A stretch of DNA of 52,600 nucleotides. Source: a virus. The notes under the pieces were generated by a model. That model saw only the letters and a list, made by a program, of their open reading frames with translations. It was not told the DNA's origin and ran no database searches. Shown here one piece after another: positions 31,786 to 39,382 of the stretch. The position numbers were made by a program, and so were the translations under genes. The DNA lies in the IMG/VR virus record IMGVR_UViG_3300009537_000015, positions 1 through 52,600 of that record; one strand, written 5' to 3'. The number at the start of each line of letters is the position of its first letter. Position 1 is the first letter of the stretch.

Positions 31786-33446
31786 TGGCGTTTAGACCAC
31801 ACAATTCTGAAAACATTTTACAGAAAGCGGTTGGGGCGCTCGGTTCTGGTTCTCTAATTGGGCAAGCTGCAGACGTTCCACTGGTTGACAAACCGAAAGT
31901 GCTCTTTAACACCGCCCAAGGGGTTATTGGGAATTTACCCCAAAACGTAATGGAGAATCCACAGGCTTTCGCCATGGGTGGACTTCCTGGCGTTCAGGCC
32001 GCGGCTGGTGCGATTTCAGGCGAAGATATTAATAATTTGGGGAGGTCTGTTCTTAGCAGGTTTGGCGTTGGCTCTGGGGAACAAACGGATCTATTCCAGA
32101 GGGAACGTGGGGCACTTGCTAATATTGGGCAAATCACATCTCGCGTTTTGTTCCAACCAACTAGCGCACAGGGTCAAGCGATATCAACGATTGGTAATAT
32201 AGCAGCGGGCTCTGTTCCTATAGCCGCACCCACTGGGGTCGCTCGTAGCGTTGCCGGCACTGGGAAAATGGCCGCCCGAGCTCTAGACGCCGTTGACCCC
32301 TTTGGTGAGATGATTGAAAAGTCTAAAATTCCCGCTCAAATGGCCAGAAAGCAACGTTTTATCCGCAATAAATTTTCCAGTAAATTGAAACCAATTGAAG
32401 AAAAAATAACAAGGGTAACTGGTCGTTTGGGCAGGGCGAAGCGCGGCCTTGAACAACGAAAGGAGAGTTTGAGCCTCCAACAGCAAATTGCGAAACAATC
32501 CTTAAAAAAACAACTCCAAGCCACCAACCGTAAATTAGATGAAGAGTTAGAGTCTATTGTTTTTACTGGGGAGCGTGACATTAGGGATAAAGTTCAAAAT
32601 ATATTTAAGGCTGGAAATAAAGAGTTTGGTAAGCGCCTAGATGAGCTTCAATCTGATATGAGCACCGATGATTTTATTGGAATCTTAGACGAAACCGCAG
32701 ATGAACTTGGTTTCAATCTTGGGTCTATTGAAACGGGAGAGGGTGTTGAAAAAAGCGTGGGTCTTGTTGGCGGTTCTTCTGATAAGATCAGAAAACTTCG
32801 GGATACTTTTGCCAACAGATTTGGCGAAGGCGGAACAAGCCTTAATGCCAGACAGGTGAACCTACAGGCGAAGCTTATTAAGGACACCCTTGGTAAAGAT
32901 GAGGTTGCTAAAACGATTTTTAATCAAAAATTTGTAGATAGAATTTCGGAAGGCGTTGATGGGCTTCAGGACCTTAGAGCAGAGCACGCAAAACTGTTTG
33001 AGAAGGCCAAGCAAGCAAAGGCGTTCAAGGGCGCTACCCAGATTCGTCGCGCTGGGGGTAAAGGGAACCCAATATCTCCAGAAGAGTTTGAGGAACTTAG
33101 CAAAGCTGAAAAAGCACTAGGAACAAACGTTTTCCCAAGGGCCAAGGCATTGGCCGAGAAGCGGCTCGCGTCTGATCTTGGCGTTGATGTGGCCGCCATA
33201 AAGAGGGCTGGTTCTAAACGTATAGCCCAGCTTGAACAACAGCTAGAGGCGCTTGGTGGCGAAAAAAAAGCCATTTTGTCGAGGGCCCGAAAGATCGCTG
33301 CTAATGTCAGTGAAAATTTTAGATTAAAAAGAGCGAAACTGAGCGAAAAGCAATTACAAGCCGTTAAAAACGACGCTATTATTGGTGTTACCTTGAGTTT
33401 GCTTGGCTTTAATTTTATTAGGAATATTATCGGTAGAAAGTTTTAA
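31785..33446 (+). CDS. Putative internal virion protein, coiled-coil (553 aa)
   Basis: N-terminal 160 residues are Gly/Ala-rich with hydrophobic patches (QAISTIGNIAAGSVPIAAPT). The rest is a long basic coiled coil (RVTGRLGRAKRGLEQRKESL, KRIAQLEQQLEALGGEKKAI) ending in a short hydrophobic helix FNFIRNIIGRKF. It resembles ejected proteins of short-tailed phages in layout. It is the last gene of the virion block; a new promoter follows 7 bp after its stop. Confidence 0.58.
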   Translation: MAFRPHNSENILQKAVGALGSGSLIGQAADVPLVDKPKVLFNTAQGVIGNLPQNVMENPQAFAMGGLPGVQAAAGAISGEDINNLGRSVLSRFGVGSGEQTDLFQRERGALANIGQITSRVLFQPTSAQGQAISTIGNIAAGSVPIAAPTGVARSVAGTGKMAARALDAVDPFGEMIEKSKIPAQMARKQRFIRNKFSSKLKPIEEKITRVTGRLGRAKRGLEQRKESLSLQQQIAKQSLKKQLQATNRKLDEELESIVFTGERDIRDKVQNIFKAGNKEFGKRLDELQSDMSTDDFIGILDETADELGFNLGSIETGEGVEKSVGLVGGSSDKIRKLRDTFANRFGEGGTSLNARQVNLQAKLIKDTLGKDEVAKTIFNQKFVDRISEGVDGLQDLRAEHAKLFEKAKQAKAFKGATQIRRAGGKGNPISPEEFEELSKAEKALGTNVFPRAKALAEKRLASDLGVDVAAIKRAGSKRIAQLEQQLEALGGEKKAILSRARKIAANVSENFRLKRAKLSEKQLQAVKNDAIIGVTLSLLGFNFIRNIIGRKF

Positions 33447-33453
33447 TTAATAC

Positions 33454-33481
33454 TTGACAAGTAACCGATTATATGTATACT
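33454..33481 (+). promoter_or_regulatory. Near-consensus promoter of the glycan module
   Basis: TTGACA (33454-33459), a 16-base spacer and TATACT (33476-33481). The expected transcript start (about 33488) coincides with the GTG start codon at 33489, which predicts a leaderless or nearly leaderless message. It separates the glycan genes from the late virion genes. Confidence 0.75.
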
Positions 33482-33488
33482 ACTTTTC

Positions 33489-35054
33489 GTGGGATACATT
33501 TCGGAACTCTTATCATACCAGACTTGTCAAGGTTTTCTCTTAGTTTTAGGGGCTTTCATGGTTGCATGGGTGCCCATGCTGTGGGGGAAGTGGGTGTCGG
33601 ATGATTGGCAGGGAGTGGACCAATTTTCCGATAAATTTGACCAGAAGACCAAGAAATTAGTCGTTGAGTATGGCGACAAGAAGAAGTACAAAAACACCCA
33701 GTTCAATCCCGACGTTGGTTTCCCTGGTTCGGTAATACGTTGGTTTCGCATCAACGTTGGCAAAACCTATAAAAAGCTTGGCTCAGACGAGAAGGGGCAT
33801 GATTTATATGGGTACGCTCAAGACCCATTTAAACACCATCTTCTCTCTCTTTTCATACATGCAGTAAACACCCTCCTGGTATATCTTTTAATCTTTCAAT
33901 TATTTGGCCTCAAGTTAGCGGTAATGGCGACTGTGTTATTTGTGGTGCATCCTGTCAGTTGTCAGGCGGTCGCCTGGATTTCGGGGATTGGATACCTAAC
34001 CTGCTTGCTTGGGGCCAGCGCTTCTTATTTAACGGTTTTAAATGTTGAGAACCTTTACTTGCAATTACCGTTAGTTTTGGCGTTTTCCGTTCTTTCTCAG
34101 TCTGGACTGTTTTGCGGCTCATTGAACTGGATAATTCTGCTTTATCTCGGGCATTATCCCGCCGCGATTGTTTCGTTTATTTGTTTCCTTGTTTTTGGCA
34201 TAAAGTTAGGCAAGAAAATCGTGAACCTTAGAGTGTCCGAATTCAAGAAACAGAACATGGAAAAATCAACAGTTGTTCATTGGCGCAAACTTGTGGTAAT
34301 GGCGAAGACTCTTTGGTATTATGTTCGGTTAGTTGTGTTCCCCAAAAGGCTCGGATTATTCCATAAGTGGGGATACCACTATGATGACGCGATTGAGAAA
34401 GTTGACTTTTGCGCTTTGGCTGGGTTTGTTGTCGGTTGTGTGTTATTGAGTGGGTTGTTCCTTGGTGTCCCAGTCATAAGTTTTGCGATCCTTTGGTGTT
34501 TGGTTTATTACGCGACCTTTTCAAATTTTATTACCGCCATGCAGTTTGTTGCTGATAGATATGCTTTCCTCCCCTCTCTCGGGTACAGCCTGATCTTAGC
34601 TCACTTTTTACAAGATTATCCTGCTTTGTGGGCGTTCTTGGTCGGGCTGTACCTTTGCCGAACGTGGGTGCATATTCCGACGTTTGATAATGAGATCAGT
34701 TTTTACCGTTCTAATATATGGAACTTTCCTGACTCCGAGGTTGCGTGGGGGAACATGGGGGTTACGTATATGCACCGGGGCATGGCGGGAACGGCTGTGG
34801 ACTGTTGGAACAAGGCGATACATCTAAACAAACATTATGACGTTCCGCATTACAACCTGTATTCTATTATGAAAAGCAACGGTCAGTTCGAGATAGCCGT
34901 TAATCATCTAAGGGAGTGTCTTAACGCAAAAACAGTGCATTTCAAGGAAGCTTGGGAAAAAGAAATGAAACAAATCAACACGGTCATGGAGTTGAGAAAA
35001 CCCCTTGATCATTTTACAAAACAAATAAGAGTCGGTATGGGGGTATTTAAGTGA
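33489..35054 (+). CDS. TMTC-like GT-C membrane glycosyltransferase with TPRs
   Basis: 521 residues. After a first membrane helix comes a DD pair (D38, D39 in KWVSDDWQG), the place of the catalytic Asp in GT-C enzymes. The TMTC/DUF1736 signatures follow in order: DPFKHHLLSLFIHAVNTLLV, VVHPVSCQAVAWISG, YYVRLVVFPKRLGLFHKWGY and VADRYAFLPSLGYSLI, with about nine membrane helices in all. The C-terminal 130 residues hold two TPR-like repeats (AWGNMGVTYMHRGMAGTAVD). Animal TMTC proteins O-mannosylate cadherins from Dol-P-Man. A polyprenyl-linked sugar donor is likely here. The GTG start directly follows the promoter. Confidence 0.72.
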   Translation: MGYISELLSYQTCQGFLLVLGAFMVAWVPMLWGKWVSDDWQGVDQFSDKFDQKTKKLVVEYGDKKKYKNTQFNPDVGFPGSVIRWFRINVGKTYKKLGSDEKGHDLYGYAQDPFKHHLLSLFIHAVNTLLVYLLIFQLFGLKLAVMATVLFVVHPVSCQAVAWISGIGYLTCLLGASASYLTVLNVENLYLQLPLVLAFSVLSQSGLFCGSLNWIILLYLGHYPAAIVSFICFLVFGIKLGKKIVNLRVSEFKKQNMEKSTVVHWRKLVVMAKTLWYYVRLVVFPKRLGLFHKWGYHYDDAIEKVDFCALAGFVVGCVLLSGLFLGVPVISFAILWCLVYYATFSNFITAMQFVADRYAFLPSLGYSLILAHFLQDYPALWAFLVGLYLCRTWVHIPTFDNEISFYRSNIWNFPDSEVAWGNMGVTYMHRGMAGTAVDCWNKAIHLNKHYDVPHYNLYSIMKSNGQFEIAVNHLRECLNAKTVHFKEAWEKEMKQINTVMELRKPLDHFTKQIRVGMGVFK

Positions 35055-35341
35055 GTGTTTTAAAAACGTATGAGGTCGCGGTTGGTTATATTCAAAACGG
35101 CAAGTTTGGCATGGCGTTGCCATTGTTACAGGATTGCGTCGGGCAGGACCCGAGATTTGGTGAGGCGTGGCTTGAATTGCACAACATCGCTGCACAGGCG
35201 GGGAATTTCCCCGAGGCTTTGGCGTGCTTGGAGAAATGGTGTAACTGTCCCGTGACGCCGAATTCATTAGACGCCGTTCCCAGAGTTCGCGCTCAAATGG
35301 AAGATTACCGAAACAAGATAAACCCAAAAGAAAAGAAGTGA
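35051..35341 (+). CDS. Small TPR protein (96 aa)
   Basis: A GTG start in a GTGA overlap with the TMTC-like gene. The sequence AVGYIQNGKFGMALPLLQDC and FGEAWLELHNIAAQAGNFPE, then ALACLEKW, is two TPR motifs. It probably works with the TPR tail of its neighbour, perhaps in binding the acceptor protein. Being a free-standing TPR unit next to a TPR enzyme, it may derive from it by splitting. Confidence 0.65.
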   Translation: MSVLKTYEVAVGYIQNGKFGMALPLLQDCVGQDPRFGEAWLELHNIAAQAGNFPEALACLEKWCNCPVTPNSLDAVPRVRAQMEDYRNKINPKEKK

Positions 35342-36264
35342 TTGAGGTTTCATGCATCATCCCGGCGAAGGACAGAAACGATCCGAAGTTAAAAGATCTG
35401 ATCGACTCGATCAAAGACCAGACGTATCCCCAGAACAAGATAGAGATTCTGGTGATAACGGAGGGAGACTCGGAGGAAGCGAAGGCAATCGGTATCAGAC
35501 GTGCGCTAGGGTCGGTTGTCCTAATGTTGTGCGCGGACAATTTTTTGGACAGGTCTTATGTCTCACGCGCAATGGAATTGTTCGCGTCAAACCCGAAGAT
35601 TACTGGTGTATATAGTAAACATTATGCATACTTACGCAGTGATATATCTCTTAATCGCTACTTTGCTCTCGTGGGTAATAACGATCCTATATGTGGTGCC
35701 CTTGGGAAACAAGACAGGCTCAGCTATGTGGATTATGATGAGTCTTTTAACTACGACATTGTTGATTTTCCTGACAGTGTTCCGAGTTTAGGATGCAACG
35801 GCTTTTTTTATCGACGCGACCATATTATTCAAAGCGACCTGGATCATTACTATCCTATGGACAACGCCGAGGATCTGCGTCGTCTGGGTATGCACAAATA
35901 CGCAAGAATATCAATCCCCGTGTGGCATCGAACAAGCGACACCCTGATAAGTTTTCTTTGGAAGAGGTATAAGTATGCAAGAGACCTTTATTGTGACAGA
36001 AGCGATAGACGGTGGGACATACTTGAGGATAACGGGGGCAGACAACGGTTATTATTATTCGTATTCGGTACCATTACAATTGCCCCGTGTTTATTTTTCT
36101 CAATTAGAGGATTTAGAAGAGTCCGAGATTTTGCCTGGTTTTGGCACTGGCCGGTCTCGGTTGGGTTTCTTCTAACTTATGGAGCGTTAACATTAAGAAA
36201 CATCCTGAAGTTTCAATTATTATTCCGACGTACGGACGCCCGAAAAGCCTCAAGCGTTGTTTAG
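35338..36264 (+). CDS. GT2 family glycosyltransferase with C-terminal membrane helices
   Basis: A GTG start in a GTGA overlap. 308 residues: EVSCIIPAKDRNDPKLKDLI as the GT-A nucleotide-binding start, RRALGSVVLMLCADNFLDRS with the DxD position replaced by ADN, GCNGFFYRRDHI and ENAEDL-like acceptor region (MDNAEDLRRLG). Two hydrophobic helices (LLLFVFGTITIAPCLFF and WPVSVGFLLTYGALT) anchor it in the membrane. It transfers a sugar from a nucleotide or lipid donor; the specificity is unknown. Confidence 0.78.
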   Translation: MIEVSCIIPAKDRNDPKLKDLIDSIKDQTYPQNKIEILVITEGDSEEAKAIGIRRALGSVVLMLCADNFLDRSYVSRAMELFASNPKITGVYSKHYAYLRSDISLNRYFALVGNNDPICGALGKQDRLSYVDYDESFNYDIVDFPDSVPSLGCNGFFYRRDHIIQSDLDHYYPMDNAEDLRRLGMHKYARISIPVWHRTSDTLISFLWKRYKYARDLYCDRSDRRWDILEDNGGRQRLLLFVFGTITIAPCLFFSIRGFRRVRDFAWFWHWPVSVGFLLTYGALTLRNILKFQLLFRRTDARKASSVV

Positions 36265-36986
36265 ACAGCATAAAGGATCAAACCTTTAAAGACTATGAAA
36301 TTATCAAAGTCACAGAAAAGGGACCGCTGGCTCGAATCCGAAATATGGGGGCGTCCAGAGCAAATGGATGGATCATGGTTTTTATTGACGACGACACCTT
36401 CTGCGATCCTAGATGGCTCGAGTCAATTGTCTGGACTTTCAGATCTAAACCACACGTTGGAGGTGTATCAGGTCCTGCAATCACGCTCCCAGAGTATCGA
36501 GCTAAACGGGACATTTTCCGTTATTCGCGGCTCAAAAGAATATATGATTTCCTTTTTCTTGAAGGACAGCAACATATTCCTGGCCATATTACAAAAGCGG
36601 GCACTTGGACTACTGGAGCGTGTGATGAGGATTGTGACTATGATGGTCCCGTGGAATACCTCGAAGCTTGCAATATGGCGTTCAGATCGTCAATCTTTAA
36701 AAAACTAGGAGGTTTTGATGAAACGTATAAAGGCGTTGGGGACTGGTCGGAACCAGACCTTGCATTTAGAGTTCGCGAAACTGGATCGGGGTTATGGTTT
36801 AACAGAAATGCTTCGTTATATCACGAGCCCTCTACCTCAGGAGCCTTCAAAAAAAGAAAAGCCGATGCCTGGAACAGATACAAAAACTACTTAATATTCT
36901 CAAAACGCTGGGTGAAGCCTCATTGGAGACACACCCTATTTAAAATGTTTATGTGGACTTACTATGCGATTGCGACCATTAAATAA
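36141..36986 (+). CDS. GT2 family glycosyltransferase
   Basis: PEVSIIIPTYGRPKSLKRCL, VFIDDDTFCDPRWLE (DDD metal-binding motif), GGVSGPAI, ACNMAFRSSIFKKLGGFDE and DWSEPDLAFRVRETG are the classical GT2 motifs. The start is uncertain: the frame opens at a TTG (36141), 124 bp inside the previous gene, and the conserved domain begins about residue 22. Probably about 260-281 aa and cytosolic or peripheral. It should add a sugar to the same glycan as its neighbours. Confidence 0.8.
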   Translation: MALAGLGWVSSNLWSVNIKKHPEVSIIIPTYGRPKSLKRCLDSIKDQTFKDYEIIKVTEKGPLARIRNMGASRANGWIMVFIDDDTFCDPRWLESIVWTFRSKPHVGGVSGPAITLPEYRAKRDIFRYSRLKRIYDFLFLEGQQHIPGHITKAGTWTTGACDEDCDYDGPVEYLEACNMAFRSSIFKKLGGFDETYKGVGDWSEPDLAFRVRETGSGLWFNRNASLYHEPSTSGAFKKRKADAWNRYKNYLIFSKRWVKPHWRHTLFKMFMWTYYAIATIK

Positions 36987-37245
36987 CGTAATGTTAATCA
37001 CGGCTGAATATAAACAGACCGTTAAGACTGACTTGATTGCCCTACCCGAGAAAAACTCTGAAACGAAACGTTCTCCGTTTGCAACTGTCTTGGCCGTAGG
37101 GCCTCAAGTCAGTCAGTTCAAACCAGGGGACAGAATCATTTGGGAGACAGACAGGGACCAGAAAGAAGTTCCGATCATTCAGGACAACGCGAAGGTCCGA
37201 CTAATTTATGATAACTACGTAGTGGCTACGGTAGAAGATGATTAA
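36964..37245 (+). CDS. GroES-like co-chaperonin
   Basis: 93 residues with the Cpn10 pattern: RLRPLNNVMLI at the N-terminal strand, a loop in the mobile-loop position (DLIALPEKNSETKRS), PFATVLAVGPQVSQFKPGDRIIWE and the C-terminal RLIYDNYVVATVED. It would cap host GroEL, as T4 gp31 does. Its place inside a glycosyltransferase operon rather than beside the capsid gene is odd. It overlaps both neighbours by 8-23 bp. Confidence 0.72.
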   Translation: MRLRPLNNVMLITAEYKQTVKTDLIALPEKNSETKRSPFATVLAVGPQVSQFKPGDRIIWETDRDQKEVPIIQDNAKVRLIYDNYVVATVEDD

Positions 37246-37468
37246 AACCGCCGCAGCGTTCATTCAAAACGCGATTACGCCCTTGGCAGATAAGACCTAC
37301 GAAATGATCCAATATCTCGAAAAACACGGGGTCGAGGTAGACAGGAATAGTATTCGTAGTGCTTATTACACCGTTGTCACAAGCTTGCTGACAATGATGG
37401 TTGTCAAGGGTGTAATTGCTATAATTATCACGGTACTTATATGTCTGACAGCTTTACAGGTGCTTTAG
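37238..37468 (+). CDS. Small membrane protein (76 aa)
   Basis: Starts MIKTAAAFIQNAITPLADKT; an N-terminal amphipathic helix and one or two C-terminal membrane helices (about residues 44-76, TVVTSLLTMMVVKGVIAIII, then TVLICLTALQVL). It overlaps the GroES-like gene by 8 bp and the next GT2 by 28 bp. Small membrane proteins of this type can assist polyprenyl-linked sugar transport; that is only suggestion by context. Confidence 0.55.
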   Translation: MIKTAAAFIQNAITPLADKTYEMIQYLEKHGVEVDRNSIRSAYYTVVTSLLTMMVVKGVIAIIITVLICLTALQVL

Positions 37469-38121
37469 ATGAAGTCACAATCGTCATCCCATCAAAAGAC
37501 GAGGACCCGAAACACATCGAAGAAATCCTCGCGCTCCCGTGCGAAGTCATCGTCGTCAAGGATAAAAGATACGGTGAGGCCATCAAAGAAGGAATGCAGA
37601 GAGCAAGCAATCAAATTATACTCACTTGTGATGCAGATGGACAACATACCGCCGGCGAGATTGTTAAATTGTGTCGGGCGTACAGACTCTTCGGCTGTGA
37701 CCTACTTGTTGGAGAGCGAAGGACAAAAAGAACCGCGATTCGATTTCTTGCGAGTTTGGGATTCAATCTTCTCGCTAGCGCTTTTGCTGGTCGGTGGGTT
37801 GTGGATCTTAATTCTGGCTTACGGATTTTTCGACGTTCCGTTGCAATGGGGTACGAACCCATTTTATGCGATGACTTTTCTTTTACAACAAGCTTGGCCA
37901 TGTCTTTCCTGGCAGATGGGTATTCTGTAGAATGGTTCCCGATAAAAGTCGATCAGAGAAAGAGTGGGAAAAGCCATATTCGCCCCCTGAAGGACTCTCT
38001 AACTACGATACATTATATTGTACGCGTGGGGTTGGCGCTACGGACACGTCGAATTCGGCAGATTTGGAGAAACATGAAATCTCGGTGGTTATCCCGAACC
38101 ACGAAGAACCGGGGGGTCTGA
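37441..38121 (+). CDS. Polyprenyl-phosphate sugar synthase-like GT2 (DPM1/ArnC-type)
   Basis: 226 residues. EVTIVIPSKDEDPKHIEEIL, KRYGEAIKEGMQRA, LTCDADGQH (D64-A-D66), NSGLRIFRRSVAM and FSFTTSLAMSFLADGYSVEW followed by KSGKSHIRPLKDS are the DPM1/ArnC motifs. This family moves a sugar from a nucleotide to undecaprenyl or dolichyl phosphate at the membrane. The GT-C enzyme at 33489 would be the natural consumer of that product. The C-terminus is basic and may bind membrane. Start weakly supported. Confidence 0.78.
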   Translation: MSDSFTGALDEVTIVIPSKDEDPKHIEEILALPCEVIVVKDKRYGEAIKEGMQRASNQIILTCDADGQHTAGEIVKLCRAYRLFGCDLLVGERRTKRTAIRFLASLGFNLLASAFAGRWVVDLNSGLRIFRRSVAMGYEPILCDDFSFTTSLAMSFLADGYSVEWFPIKVDQRKSGKSHIRPLKDSLTTIHYIVRVGLALRTRRIRQIWRNMKSRWLSRTTKNRGV

Positions 38122-38702
38122 CCATCCACGCCAGGGTTCACAATCAGTTGGCTAGGGACACTCGTGTTGGGGACTTTGAGGTGATCACGGCTTTCGACAT
38201 CAGGGGCGAAGGTTATGGTTTCACTCTCAAGCGCGGGATTAGTTTATGTAAACATGATTGGGTTTTCATTATTGACTCTGACGGTTCCTATAACCCATCT
38301 GATCTCCCGCGTCTTATCGACGAACTTCCATACTGTGATATGGTAGTAGCTGAGAGACGCGGGGCGGTCACGGCGAGCGGGCCCGTCCGAAGTTTCGGAA
38401 GGTTTTTAATCAAGAAATATGCACAGCTCAGGACGGGGTTTCCCATCCGTGATATCAATTCTGGATTCCGAGCCTTTAAACGTTCGCTGTTTGAAAGATA
38501 CAAAAGGTTCTTGTCTGACAAGTTTTCGTTTACGACATCTATTACTTTGCTTGGGTTTTTTGAGGGCGTTCGCATTCTGTATACGCCCGTTTTTTACAAA
38601 TCCCGTGAGGGGTCATCTCATCTAAAACCATTGGAATTTTTTAACTTCATCTTAACAATTGAGAGAATTATATGGACGAGATCCAGACTCAAGACAGGGT
38701 AA
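38064..38702 (+). CDS. Polyprenyl-phosphate sugar synthase-like GT2, second copy
   Basis: EISVVIPNHEEPGGLTIHAR, GYGFTLKRGISL, FIIDSDGSYNP (DSD), DINSGFRAFKRSLFERYKRF, FSFTTSITLLGFFEGVRIL and GSSHLKPLEFF parallel those of the preceding enzyme, so the two are tandem paralogues. The TTG at 38064 fits the domain start. An ATG at 37932 is in frame but would overlap the previous gene by 190 bp with a non-conserved extension. It may load a different sugar onto the carrier. Confidence 0.75.
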   Translation: MEKHEISVVIPNHEEPGGLTIHARVHNQLARDTRVGDFEVITAFDIRGEGYGFTLKRGISLCKHDWVFIIDSDGSYNPSDLPRLIDELPYCDMVVAERRGAVTASGPVRSFGRFLIKKYAQLRTGFPIRDINSGFRAFKRSLFERYKRFLSDKFSFTTSITLLGFFEGVRILYTPVFYKSREGSSHLKPLEFFNFILTIERIIWTRSRLKTG

Positions 38703-39382
38703 GCGAGTTTTACAAGAAGCGCCACACTGGCGTGGGATTTCTTTGGCACGCCAGAGTAACCTGCGATATGTTGGCGGGCTGTAAGTTCAGGGATGGCAGA
38801 ACGTCTGATAAAATATTAGATGTGGGTTGTGGCACAGGATTTTTGTCCCAATTGTTTCCAAACTTTGACATAACCGGGGTTGACATTTCTGACGGAATGT
38901 TGGCTAAAAACCCGTATAAATGGGTGAAAGGAAGTGTTTATGAACTGCCGTTTGACAGTAATAGCTTTGATTGGGTTGTTAGTCGCGGGATGTTACACCA
39001 CCTCGAAGACCCCCGCAAAGGGATGCGCGAAATGTCCCGTGTTCTCCGTCCAGGAGGAAGGTTTGTCTGTTATGAGACAAACTGGTCATTTCTCAACTCA
39101 ATCCCGAGATACCTGGCTACGTTCACTGGCCGATTTAGCAGACAACACAAAAACTTCAAAATAAAAAAGCTTGAGGGGATTGTGTCTAAACACCTTCAAA
39201 TATACGATAAAAGATTTTATGGTTATTTAAGCGTCCCGCTTCTTGGTTTCCCAGACATATTGGATCTAAAAATCCCGATTGGTCTTGGGGAATTTATCAT
39301 GCGCTTGGATAGTCTTATCAGCAAATCTCCGTTGAGGGGTTTGGCATTTAACTCAATGATTAAGGCGGTAAAGACGGTATGA
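38672..39382 (+). CDS. Class I SAM-dependent methyltransferase
   Basis: 236 residues. Motif I KILDVGCGTGFLSQL, the acidic residue at GVDISDGML, YELPFDSNSFDWVVSRGMLH as motif II and LRPGGRFVCYETNW as motif III. The C-terminal 90 residues are hydrophobic and basic and may contact a lipid-linked substrate. It resembles methyltransferases of ubiquinone or polyketide/sugar pathways in general, and probably methylates a sugar or lipid in this module. Overlaps both neighbours. Confidence 0.82.
   Translation: MDEIQTQDRVSEFYKKRHTGVGFLWHARVTCDMLAGCKFRDGRTSDKILDVGCGTGFLSQLFPNFDITGVDISDGMLAKNPYKWVKGSVYELPFDSNSFDWVVSRGMLHHLEDPRKGMREMSRVLRPGGRFVCYETNWSFLNSIPRYLATFTGRFSRQHKNFKIKKLEGIVSKHLQIYDKRFYGYLSVPLLGFPDILDLKIPIGLGEFIMRLDSLISKSPLRGLAFNSMIKAVKTV

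Noticed and set aside
15091-33446. Diversity-generating retroelement acting on the surface proteins
   Set aside because: No reverse transcriptase gene or template/variable repeat pair was seen. The paralogy is at the level of whole domains.
9247-33446. Long-tail machinery (tape measure, sheath, baseplate)
   Set aside because: No gene of suitable length and pattern was found. The large coiled-coil proteins at 29279-33446 have Gly-rich membrane-type segments and fit internal virion proteins better.
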